DNA of 7,348 nucleotides from Acidocella sp. (GTDB taxonomy: Bacteria; Pseudomonadota; Alphaproteobacteria; Acetobacterales; Acetobacteraceae). Shown in pieces: positions 1-6,076 of the stretch. The translations under genes were made by a program, and so were the position numbers. The stretch is from positions 1 through 7,348 of the forward strand of contig JAQNCU010000135.1 of assembly GCA_029077775.1 (NCBI GenBank), given 5' to 3'. The notes beneath the pieces are model-generated. The model was not told the DNA's origin, made no database searches, and was given only the letters and a program-made list of their open reading frames with translations. The first letter of the stretch is position 1. The number at the start of each line of letters is the position of its first letter.

Positions 1-2
1 TT

Positions 3-1268
3 GCGCATTTATCCCTGGGCCACAGACTTTGGCGGGCACTACCCGCGCAGCCGCGCCGGGCCGCCCTCGCCATGGTGGCGGGCCGTTTGGCGCCCCGTGC
101 CGGGCCGTTTCCAACGTCGCATTCAGACGGGCTGGTGGTGGCGGGCGAATTGACCCAAGGCACGGGGATGGGCGAGGCCGCGCGTATTTTCGCCGGGGCA
201 GCATCGAAGCTCGGGCTGCTGCGCGGGCGGATGGAACTCGGCATCGGCAGCCGCCCGCACCAACAGGCCCCTGTCGGGGCGGCTTTGTTGCTGGCCGTGA
301 ACGCCCCCAGCCTTCCCTTGATGCTGGCACGGGCACCTGTGTCATTATTAAAAGACAGGCTCGTCATAGGTGGCTGGGCGTGGGAATTGCCTGTAACCCC
401 AAATAGCTGGCGGCGCGGCGCGACTTATGTGCATGAAATCTGGGCCGGGTCCGCCTTTACCGCCGCGGCGCTGGAGCGGTTGATGCCGGGCCGGGTGCGG
501 GTGATCCCCTATCCTCTGGGGCTGATGGATACCGCATGGCCTGAACCGGACCGGGCCTCATGCGGGTTGCCGCCTGGGCCCGTGATTACGGTCATGGCGT
601 TCTCCTTGGGCTCAAGTGCTGCGCGCAAAAACCCGCTGGCGGGGATTGAGGCGTTTCGCCGCGCCTTCCACAACCGCGCCGACCAGTTGCTGGTGGTGAA
701 GATCTCAGGCGCTGCGGCCTTCCCGCGCATGGCTTGCCTGCTGCAAGCCCAGGCTGGCGGTAATATCCGGGTCATCGCGCAGGATTGGCCGCCGGGTCGA
801 ATGGAGGCATTGCTCGCCTGCGCGGATATCGTGCTCAGCCTGCACCGCGCGGAGGGCTTCGGGCTGGTCCCCGCGCAGGCGATGCTGCACGGCATTCCGG
901 TGGTGGCAACGGGCTGGTCCGGCAATATGGAATATATGGACGAGCATAGCGCCGCCCTGGTCGGCTACCGGCTGGTGCCTGTGAGGGATGATTCTGGCCT
1001 TTATGCCGCAAGCCCTGGTGCAGTCTGGGCTGAGCCGGATATCGCCCACGCGGCTGAACTGTTACGGGCCTTGGGCGATGACGCGGCGCGGCGCGAAAAT
1101 CTGGGCGCACGCGGCCAGGCTCACGCCACGCGCGCGCTCAATGGGGCACATTTCAAAAATGCGCTCACACGGCTCGGGGTGTGGCAAAATATGGGGGAAA
1201 GGCTGGCTCCCGAAGTTGGACTCGAACCAACGACCGAGCGATTAACAGTCGCTTGCTCTACCAGCTGA
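3..1268 (+). CDS. GT4-type glycosyltransferase, probably 5'-partial
   Basis: Likely transfers a sugar from an activated donor in polysaccharide or glycan synthesis; the acceptor is unknown. The frame is open from the left window edge. The first internal ATG is at 72, but the residues upstream of it (an RLWRALPAQPRRAAL-like stretch) look like the Arg/Ala/Pro-rich N-terminus usual in this family, so the true start is probably outside the window. Numbering from ATG 72: an N-terminal Rossmann-type motif (VVAGELTQGTGMGEAAR, about 23-39), an interdomain VHEIWAGSAF segment (about 117-126), then a GT-B C-terminal domain with LSLHRAEGFGLVPAQAM (about 255-271) and a following ATGWSGN. The EX7E motif has E261, but the second Glu is Gln269. 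The last 21 codons are antisense to tRNA-Asn, giving a tail (LEPTTERLTVACSTS) that is typical tRNA read-through rather than family sequence. Glycosyltransferase identity is sure; the natural C-terminus and activity are less so. Confidence 0.82.
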   Translation, partial: AHLSLGHRLWRALPAQPRRAALAMVAGRLAPRAGPFPTSHSDGLVVAGELTQGTGMGEAARIFAGAASKLGLLRGRMELGIGSRPHQQAPVGAALLLAVNAPSLPLMLARAPVSLLKDRLVIGGWAWELPVTPNSWRRGATYVHEIWAGSAFTAAALERLMPGRVRVIPYPLGLMDTAWPEPDRASCGLPPGPVITVMAFSLGSSAARKNPLAGIEAFRRAFHNRADQLLVVKISGAAAFPRMACLLQAQAGGNIRVIAQDWPPGRMEALLACADIVLSLHRAEGFGLVPAQAMLHGIPVVATGWSGNMEYMDEHSAALVGYRLVPVRDDSGLYAASPGAVWAEPDIAHAAELLRALGDDAARRENLGARGQAHATRALNGAHFKNALTRLGVWQNMGERLAPEVGLEPTTERLTVACSTS

Positions 1269-1279
1269 GCTATTCGGGA
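1204..1279 (-). tRNA. trnN: tRNA-Asn (anticodon GUU)
   Basis: This is a 76-nt cloverleaf on the minus strand with an encoded CCA (plus-strand TGG at 1204-1206). The acceptor arms are TCCCGAA and TTCGGGA (1273-1279 and 1208-1214) with a G discriminator. The D-loop reads AGCTCAGCTGGTAGAGC and the T-arm contains GGTTCGAGTCC. The seven-base anticodon loop CTGTTAA has GTT at 1244-1246, so it reads AAC/AAU codons. The gene overlaps the 3' end of the convergent glycosyltransferase by 65 nt. Confidence 0.97.
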
Positions 1280-1290
1280 CCAGCCGCCGG

Positions 1291-1319
1291 GCTATAGCCA
1301 AGCTTGGCCGGAGGCGCAA
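1291..1319 (-). promoter_or_regulatory. Candidate sigma-70 promoter of tRNA-Asn
   Basis: On the minus strand a -35-like TTGCGC (1319-1314) is followed by a 17-nt spacer and a -10-like TATAGC (1296-1291). The -10 lies within the palindrome GGCTATAGCC (1290-1299). Initiation would fall a few bases upstream of the mature tRNA 5' end at 1279. The -35 matches only its TTG, so this rests mainly on spacing and position. Confidence 0.42.
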
Positions 1320-1328
1320 GGCGGAAGG

Positions 1329-1357
1329 TTGATTTCCGCGCTTCGGCACCTTATTGA
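1329..1357 (+). promoter_or_regulatory. Candidate sigma-70 promoter of tRNA-Leu
   Basis: A -35-like TTGATT (1329-1334), a 17-nt spacer and a weak -10-like TATTGA (1352-1357) would start transcription near 1364, just before the mature tRNA-Leu at 1368. Its -35 lies about 9 bp from the -35 proposed for the divergent tRNA-Asn, so the two stable RNAs would fire back to back. The -10 is poor and the call is tentative. Confidence 0.33.
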
Positions 1358-1367
1358 TGCAGCCATC

Positions 1368-1454
1368 GCGGGCGTGGTGGAACTGGTAGACGCGCCGGAC
1401 TCAAAATCCGGTTCTGGTGACAGAGTGTCGGTTCGATTCCGACCGCCCGCACCA
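1368..1454 (+). tRNA. trnL: tRNA-Leu (anticodon CAA)
   Basis: This is an 87-nt class II tRNA with an encoded CCA (1452-1454). The acceptor arms are GCGGGCG (1368-1374) and CGCCCGC (1444-1450) with an A discriminator. The anticodon stem CCGGA/TCCGG encloses the loop CTCAAAA, giving anticodon CAA, which reads UUG. The long variable arm, with a TCTG/CAGA stem, and the GGTTCGATTCC T-arm confirm a leucine tRNA. Read in frame it gives a spurious GVVELVDAPDSKSGSGD peptide, so no protein is called here. Confidence 0.97.
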
Positions 1455-1474
1455 ATTTTCTCCGCGCGGCCTCG

Positions 1475-1504
1475 CTGTTATTCAGCCGTCATCGCGCCTA
1501 TATA
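1475..1504 (+). promoter_or_regulatory. Candidate promoter giving a leaderless glucoamylase mRNA
   Basis: TATATA at 1499-1504 resembles a -10 box and lies so close to ATG 1510 that initiation would fall at or next to the start codon. A weak -35-like CTGTTA sits at 1475-1480 with an 18-nt spacer. No purine-rich ribosome-binding site is present in the 55 bp after tRNA-Leu, which fits a leaderless transcript. Co-transcription with tRNA-Leu is the alternative. Confidence 0.28.
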
Positions 1505-1509
1505 CCGGT

Positions 1510-3918
1510 ATGACTGAAGCGCCCGGATCGCCTGGCATTGCGCCGCGTTGGACATCGAGCGCCAAGGATGGCGTTGGTACAGCGTTGTCGCCGCGCAGCG
1601 CCGTGTGGTTCACCCATAGTCATGGGATTCTGAACGAGATCTATTACCCGGCGGTGGATGCCGCCTGCACCCGGGATTGCGGGTTTATCGTTACTGATGG
1701 CCAGCCCGGCGGGTTTTTCGCCGAGGAAAAGCGCGACACCACCACCAGCATAAGCCGCCTGGCCGATGGCGTGCCGCTTTTCCTCATCACCAATACTTGC
1801 AAGGCCGGGCGTTTCGTCATCGAGAAGCGGATCATGGCGGACCCGGCGCATGATTGTGTGCTGCAGGATATTCGGCTGATCCCGGCACCTGGCGTTACGG
1901 GGTTGCGGTTATTCGTGTTGCTGGCACCGCATCTGGTCAATGGTGGGGCGCATAATTCCGGCTGGTTGGGGGCGTATAAGGGGGTTGGCATGTTGCTGGC
2001 CAGCGGCGATAGCACCTCGCTCGCCCTGGCTTGTGCTTATGGGAACGGTGCTGATGGGTTCCTGTCGCGCAGCGTGGGGTTCGTGGGGGTCTCGGATGGC
2101 TGGCAAATGCTGCGCCGATACGGGCATCTGGCAACCGCATACGACACTGCGACCGATGGGAATATCGCGCTGGCCGGGGAGCTTGACGCCGCCCGCCCCG
2201 CGCGGCTGGCCATCGGGTTTGGCCGCACGCCACAGGCTGCCTGCTTTCAGGCCGCCGCCAGCCTGGCCAGCGCGCCCGCGCCCGCCATGGCGGCCTATGC
2301 CGCGGACTGGCAACGCTGGCAGAGCGGGCTGGAGCCGCTCGACCCGAAAATTCGCGATACCCCGCATAATCTCTACCGGGTCAGCACCACGGTGCTGCGC
2401 AGCCATGAAAGCCCCCTGTTCCCAGGCGGGTCGATCGCCAGCCTGTCGATCCCGTGGGGGGATGCCAAGGGCGATGATGACCTGGGCGGCTATCATCTGG
2501 TCTGGCCGCGCGACCTCGCGGAGACGGGCGGCGCGCTGCTGGCCTGCGGTGCAACCGAAGATGCCCGCCGCGTGCTCGATTATTTGCGCGTGATCCAGGA
2601 GCCTGACGGGCATTGGCGGCAGAATACCTGGCTGGATGGCAGCATGTATTGGGGTGGCATCCAGATGGATGAAACGGCGTTTCCGATATTGCTGCTCGAT
2701 CTGGCGTGGCGCCACGGGGCGGTGGCCGAGGCTGAGTTGGGATCATACTGGCCCATGGTGCGCGCGGCGTGTGGGTTTATCCTGCGTAACGGCCCGGCGA
2801 GTGACCAGGATCGCTGGGAGGAAAATGCCGGGTACACGCCCGCCACCATCGCCGTGGAGATTGCCGGATTGCTGGCCGCCGCCGATCTCGCGTTGCGTAT
2901 GAACGAACCGGCGATGGCGGCGTATTTGCAAGATACCGCCGATGCCTGGAACACCGATATCGAAAGCTGGATGTATGTCTCCGGCACGGCGTTGGCCGAG
3001 ACCTGCGAGGTGCGCGGTTATTATCTGCGGGTGGTGGCCGAAGGCGGGCATGATCTGGCCGCGGCCCCCGTGCATGGCCGGGTCGCGGTGCGCAACCGCC
3101 CGGCCGATGCCACGGATATCGCCGCCGATGCGCTGGTGGGGCCGGATGCCCTGGCGCTCGTGCGCTTTGGCCTACGCGCGGCGGATGACCCGCGGATTTT
3201 GGATACTGTGAAGGTGATCGACCATTTAACGCGGGTTGAATTGCCGCAAGGGCCGGGTTGGCACCGTTATAACGATGACGGGTACGGCGAACATCATGAC
3301 GGGCGGGCCTTCGATGGCACGGGGTATGGCCGGGTCTGGCCGCTGCTGGCCGGTGAGCGCGCACATTTTGAGATCGCCGCCGGAAATTTCGGCGCGGCGG
3401 CGGCTTTGCAAAAAACCATCGAAGCCTGCGCCAGCGAAGGCGGGTTGCTGCCCGAGCAGGTTTGGGATGCCGAGGATATCCCCGCGCGCGGGCTGTATCT
3501 GGGGCGGCCCAGCGGCTCCGCCATGCCGCTGGTCTGGGCGCATGGGGAATATATCAAACTTCTGCGGTCATTGCGCGACGAGGCGATTTTCGATCTGCCG
3601 CCGCAGACCGTGCAGCGTTACCTGAAAGATAAAACCGTGCCGCGCTGCCGCGATTGGCGGGAGGATTGGCGACGCAGCCGGATCCCCGTAGGGCAGGATT
3701 TGCGTGTGCAATTTGTGGCACAGGTGATGGTGCGGTTCAGCCTTGATGATTGGGCGTCATTCCAGGACATTCAGGCAACCGATACCGGGTTTGGCGTGTT
3801 TGCCGCCACACTCTCCGCCGGGCATCTGCCCACAGGCGGCAAAATAATATTTACCTGGCAAAACCCGGGTGGCGACTGGCACGGTGAAAATGTTGTGGTG
3901 GCGATAGGCCCGGCCTGA
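1510..3918 (+). CDS. GH15 glucoamylase / glucodextranase-type glucan 1,4-alpha-glucosidase
   Basis: An 802-aa inverting glycoside hydrolase expected to release beta-D-glucose from the non-reducing ends of maltodextrin, glycogen or dextran-like glucans. ATG 1510 is chosen because the in-frame codons upstream run into tRNA-Leu and the family N-terminus (PGSPGIAPRW) begins just after it. The N-terminal beta-sandwich domain (about 1-270) carries the SHGILNEIYYP motif. The alpha/alpha-barrel catalytic domain (about 285-690) has WPRD (332-335), WEENAGY with probable general acid Glu437, and LLPEQVWD with probable general base Glu649. A C-terminal beta domain (about 710-802) ends with GDWHGENVVVAIG. 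No signal peptide or membrane segment is visible, so a cytoplasmic enzyme acting on internal or imported oligosaccharides is most likely. No Shine-Dalgarno is evident before the start. No glycogen or maltose genes adjoin it, so the natural substrate is open. Confidence 0.9.
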   Translation: MTEAPGSPGIAPRWTSSAKDGVGTALSPRSAVWFTHSHGILNEIYYPAVDAACTRDCGFIVTDGQPGGFFAEEKRDTTTSISRLADGVPLFLITNTCKAGRFVIEKRIMADPAHDCVLQDIRLIPAPGVTGLRLFVLLAPHLVNGGAHNSGWLGAYKGVGMLLASGDSTSLALACAYGNGADGFLSRSVGFVGVSDGWQMLRRYGHLATAYDTATDGNIALAGELDAARPARLAIGFGRTPQAACFQAAASLASAPAPAMAAYAADWQRWQSGLEPLDPKIRDTPHNLYRVSTTVLRSHESPLFPGGSIASLSIPWGDAKGDDDLGGYHLVWPRDLAETGGALLACGATEDARRVLDYLRVIQEPDGHWRQNTWLDGSMYWGGIQMDETAFPILLLDLAWRHGAVAEAELGSYWPMVRAACGFILRNGPASDQDRWEENAGYTPATIAVEIAGLLAAADLALRMNEPAMAAYLQDTADAWNTDIESWMYVSGTALAETCEVRGYYLRVVAEGGHDLAAAPVHGRVAVRNRPADATDIAADALVGPDALALVRFGLRAADDPRILDTVKVIDHLTRVELPQGPGWHRYNDDGYGEHHDGRAFDGTGYGRVWPLLAGERAHFEIAAGNFGAAAALQKTIEACASEGGLLPEQVWDAEDIPARGLYLGRPSGSAMPLVWAHGEYIKLLRSLRDEAIFDLPPQTVQRYLKDKTVPRCRDWREDWRRSRIPVGQDLRVQFVAQVMVRFSLDDWASFQDIQATDTGFGVFAATLSAGHLPTGGKIIFTWQNPGGDWHGENVVVAIGPA

Positions 3919-3930
3919 ACCGGGTTTATT
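3909..3930 (+). terminator. Possible short intrinsic terminator at the convergent junction
   Basis: A perfect 5-bp stem, CCCGG (3909-3913) and CCGGG (3920-3924), encloses CCTGAA and is followed by TTTATT. The loop contains the glucoamylase stop codon. The T-rich tail exists only for plus-strand transcripts. The stem is short, so termination may be weak. Confidence 0.33.
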
Positions 3931-4597
3931 GCGCGGCGAGGCCAAGCACCGCGCCGGTGGGTGATTGCAGCAGCACCGCGACATGCGCGCCCGCCGGGTG
4001 CGACATTGTCATGGTGGTTTCAGCCCCATTCCAGGGCCCGAGCCGGGTGATGCTCCGGACCACATTGGCCTCGGTGATGGTCGCGCCGTCATTCTCGCCG
4101 CCGCCGATGCTGGTGCTGTGGGTGGTGTCATAGCCGAACATCCATATCGTCGCGGGGCCTGTCCCGGCGGCGATGGTCAGGCTGACCGTTTGACCGCCCG
4201 TTACGGTGATGGGGACATCACCGGCGTGCTTAGCCTCGGAAGCCGCGATGGCGGCCATTACAGCCGGTTTGTTCGAACCGACCAGCTGGGCCGTGCCATC
4301 GACCACGGCCTCCGGCGTGTAGACATTCTGGCTGTTGGCGAGCCCGGCATACCAGCTTTGGCGCGCCGTGGCGGCTTGTAGCCCGTAAGGGTCGCTGAAG
4401 GCGGCACTGTCCCAATAGGTGACGTTGAAGCTGAGCGGCAGGAGTTTCGGGTCGGCGGCGAGGCGTTGCAATAGCGCGTCAGCCGGGGGGCAGGAGGAAC
4501 AGGCGAGCGAGGTGAATAATTCCACCAGCACGGGCCGCGCCTGCGCCGCCGGGGCGAGCATGGCCAAAGCAAGGCCGATGGCGATGGCCGATTTCAC
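3926..4597 (-). CDS. Secreted DUF1223 thioredoxin-like protein
   Basis: A 223-aa protein of the DUF1223 family, which has a thioredoxin-like fold and unknown biochemical function. The start is GTG (4597-4595), overlapping the upstream TGA as GTGA, so translation is probably coupled; no strong Shine-Dalgarno is visible. Residues 1-20 form a signal peptide with probable cleavage after AQA, placing the protein in the periplasm. Family landmarks run in order: VELFTSLACSSCPPAD with Cys33 and Cys36 as a CxxC pair, NVTYWD (58-63), TARQ (77-80) and YTPEAVVDG (93-101). The second half is a predicted beta-rich region. The segment after YWD is SAAFSDP rather than the more usual YLGWKDP. Being last in an operon with a molybdoenzyme and a cytochrome b suggests a role in periplasmic redox chemistry. 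Family assignment is firm; function is not. Confidence 0.86.
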   Translation of the reverse strand: MKSAIAIGLALAMLAPAAQARPVLVELFTSLACSSCPPADALLQRLAADPKLLPLSFNVTYWDSAAFSDPYGLQAATARQSWYAGLANSQNVYTPEAVVDGTAQLVGSNKPAVMAAIAASEAKHAGDVPITVTGGQTVSLTIAAGTGPATIWMFGYDTTHSTSIGGGENDGATITEANVVRSITRLGPWNGAETTMTMSHPAGAHVAVLLQSPTGAVLGLAAQ

Positions 4598-5310
4598 GAG
4601 CCGCTATACCAATCATAGCCCTGATCTTCCCAGTACCCGCCGGGATAGACATTGGTAACGGCGAGATGGACCAGGGATTTCGGGTTTTTGAAGCCGAGCT
4701 TTACGGGGATACGCAGCCGCACCGGCGCGCCGAAAGGCGGGGTCAGCGGCGCGTTCAGAAAATTCAGCGCGAGGATGGTTTGCGGGTGCAGGGCTGAGGG
4801 CATGTCGATGCTCGAATAATACCCATCAGCGCATTTGAAGGAGACGTATTTGCAGGTGAGGTCGGCGCCGACATGGCGCAAAAAATCACTCAGCCGCACG
4901 CCGCTCCATTGGCCGATGACGCGCCAGCCTTCGACACAGATCAACCGGGTGATCTGCGAATGCTGCGGCAGGGCGTTGAGGGCGCTCACGCTCCACGGCG
5001 TTTTGTTCTGGATCTGGCCGCCCAGCGCCAGCGTGTAGGTGGCCGGGTCCACCACCGGGGCCTGCGAGATGTCATAAAACGCGTTGAATCGCGGCGGGTT
5101 GGTGATCTGGTCCGGGCGGAATGTCGGGGCCAAAGTGTGTGGGTCGAACAGAGCTTCCTGGACCTTGTCATCCCAGGCGAGCATCGCGTGTTTGAACTGA
5201 TCAGTGAGGCTCGAATTATCGGCCTCGGTCATTTTGCAGGCAGGCAGGGTGGTGACAGCCCCCAGCGCCATGGCGCGGAACATCAGGTTGCGGCGGTTGG
5301 TGGGGGTCAT
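4594..5310 (-). CDS. Tat-exported molybdopterin oxidoreductase, sulfite oxidase/MsrP-like
   Basis: A 238-aa protein of the sulfite oxidase/YedY (MsrP) superfamily, binding a single molybdopterin. MsrP reduces methionine sulfoxide in periplasmic proteins; the substrate here is inferred, not shown. ATG 5310 is preferred because GGGAGG lies 8 nt upstream and a twin-arginine signal (NRRNLM, Arg6-Arg7) follows directly. A longer frame upstream would overlap the cytochrome gene. The signal ends in LPAC (Cys25), which looks like an imperfect lipobox. The catalytic domain has LICVEGW with Cys125 as the expected Mo ligand, then W-S-G (135-137), and the C-terminal GAPVRLRIP...KLGFKNPKSL segment (194-212) for cofactor and structure. 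It ends PGGYWEDQGYDWYSG. At 238 aa it is shorter than E. coli MsrP (about 334). It overlaps the cytochrome b gene (ATGA) and the DUF1223 gene (GTGA) by 4 nt each. Confidence 0.87.
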   Translation of the reverse strand: MTPTNRRNLMFRAMALGAVTTLPACKMTEADNSSLTDQFKHAMLAWDDKVQEALFDPHTLAPTFRPDQITNPPRFNAFYDISQAPVVDPATYTLALGGQIQNKTPWSVSALNALPQHSQITRLICVEGWRVIGQWSGVRLSDFLRHVGADLTCKYVSFKCADGYYSSIDMPSALHPQTILALNFLNAPLTPPFGAPVRLRIPVKLGFKNPKSLVHLAVTNVYPGGYWEDQGYDWYSGS

Positions 5311-5918
5311 GATGAGATCCTCCCGCCGGTGATCATCGGCGGCAGGACTTTGGGGACCAGCAGCACGAGGGCGAGATGGATGGCGACGAAGATCGCGATG
5401 GCGGCCATGGCGAAAAAATGCACATAGCGGGCGATGAAATAGCCACCGCAGAGATCGGTGAAAAACCATAATTGCACAGGCTTCCAGATGCCGAGGCCGG
5501 AGATGACGATGACCACGCCCGCGAACATCACCCCGAGGTAAAGCAGCTTTTGCACCGCGTTATAGACCCCGGTTTCATGCTTCAGATCCATCCGGAAGGC
5601 CGCGCGGAGGTCGGCCCACACGCTGGCCGGGCTGAGGGGAAAGAATTTGGCGAAATGGCCGCTGATGCCGCTATAGCCGAAATAGAGCAGGCCGTTGATC
5701 ACCAGCAGCCACATGAAGGCGAGATGCCAGGCAATGGCGCCGCCCAGCCAGCCGCCGATGGTGATGAGGCCGGGGAAGGTAAAGCCAAACAAGGGCGAGG
5801 CGTCGTAGATCTGCCAGCCGCTGCCGATCATCATGATGATGGCCACGGCGTTTAACCAATGCGTGAGCCGAACGGGCCAGGGGTGGATGACACGGGGTTT
5901 TTCGGTTTTGGCTAGCAT
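5307..5918 (-). CDS. Cytochrome b561-type membrane subunit (electron donor to the molybdoenzyme)
   Basis: A 203-aa integral membrane diheme cytochrome b of the family found in hydrogenase, formate dehydrogenase and thiosulfate reductase cytochrome b subunits. It probably takes electrons from quinol and passes them to the periplasmic molybdoenzyme encoded next. Four hydrophobic helices are visible at about 16-37, 58-82, 122-144 and 163-188. Candidate heme ligands are His20 (RLTHW), His65 (AWHL), His167 and His181 in the last helix. The tail KVLPPMITGGRIS matches the cytoplasmic end common in this family. ATG 5918 has GAGGTG (5928-5923) just upstream. It is the first gene of the leftward operon and its stop overlaps the next start as ATGA. 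It is not MsrQ, which belongs to the ferric reductase-like transmembrane family with six helices. Confidence 0.9.
   Translation of the reverse strand: MLAKTEKPRVIHPWPVRLTHWLNAVAIIMMIGSGWQIYDASPLFGFTFPGLITIGGWLGGAIAWHLAFMWLLVINGLLYFGYSGISGHFAKFFPLSPASVWADLRAAFRMDLKHETGVYNAVQKLLYLGVMFAGVVIVISGLGIWKPVQLWFFTDLCGGYFIARYVHFFAMAAIAIFVAIHLALVLLVPKVLPPMITGGRISS
5319..5324 (-). promoter_or_regulatory. Ribosome-binding site fixing the molybdoenzyme start
   Basis: GGGAGG on the minus strand lies 8 nt before ATG 5310, inside the end of the cytochrome b gene. It supports this start over the in-frame codon near 5469, which would add a 53-residue Arg-rich segment in front of the Tat signal. Confidence 0.75.
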
Positions 5919-6076
5919 GACACACCTCGGTTGGTTCTCGCGACGACGTTGGGCGCGGTGATCGTTTTCGTCCAGGCATCGGTTTCGTGCCCAAATGGCA
6001 TTGGCGGGGAACGGTTAACCCCCATTATATCGATGATATCGGATTTACCGGATTATTTCATCAGGAGTGCTTTGCC
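5919..6076. promoter_or_regulatory. Divergent control region between the cytochrome b operon and the Met-rich gene
   Basis: This 158-bp non-coding region must carry promoters for both directions. Toward the Met-rich gene it contains GGAAC (6008-6012) followed 18 nt later by CGAT (6031-6034), loosely like the GGAAC/CGTT boxes of alphaproteobacterial ECF sigma factors. Overlapping it is a sigma-70-like alternative, TTGGCG (6001-6006) with TATATC (6026-6031). An inverted repeat ATATC-GAT-GATAT (6027-6039) and a direct repeat CGGATT at 6040-6045 and 6049-6054 could be operator sites. The leftward promoter was not resolved. The specific boxes are uncertain; the regulatory role follows from the layout. 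Confidence 0.5.

Noticed and set aside
1146..1164. Hairpin GCACATTT/AAATGCGC downstream of tRNA-Asn on the minus strand, as a terminator
   Set aside because: The stem has a G-U pair, lies about 40 nt past the tRNA within coding sequence and is not followed by a T-run on the minus strand.
1204..1454. tRNA genes as a genomic-island attachment site
   Set aside because: No integrase, no partial tRNA duplicate and no direct repeat of a tRNA 3' end were seen in the window.
1417..1509. Longer glucoamylase start inside tRNA-Leu
   Set aside because: It would place the start codon within the mature tRNA and add 31 residues with no family similarity; ATG 1510 fits the family N-terminus.
1329..1517. 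Small rightward reading frame through tRNA-Leu
   Set aside because: Its peptide (GVVELVDAPDSKSGS...) is the familiar in-frame reading of a tRNA-Leu gene; there is no independent coding signal.
5311..5469. 53-residue upstream extension of the molybdoenzyme
   Set aside because: It lies wholly inside the cytochrome b gene, is His/Arg-rich and would bury the Tat signal; ATG 5310 has a good ribosome-binding site.
5987..6076. Upstream GTG start for the Met-rich protein
   Set aside because: It would put 30 residues in front of a clear signal peptide and cross the proposed promoter; ATG 6077 has a well-spaced AGGAG.
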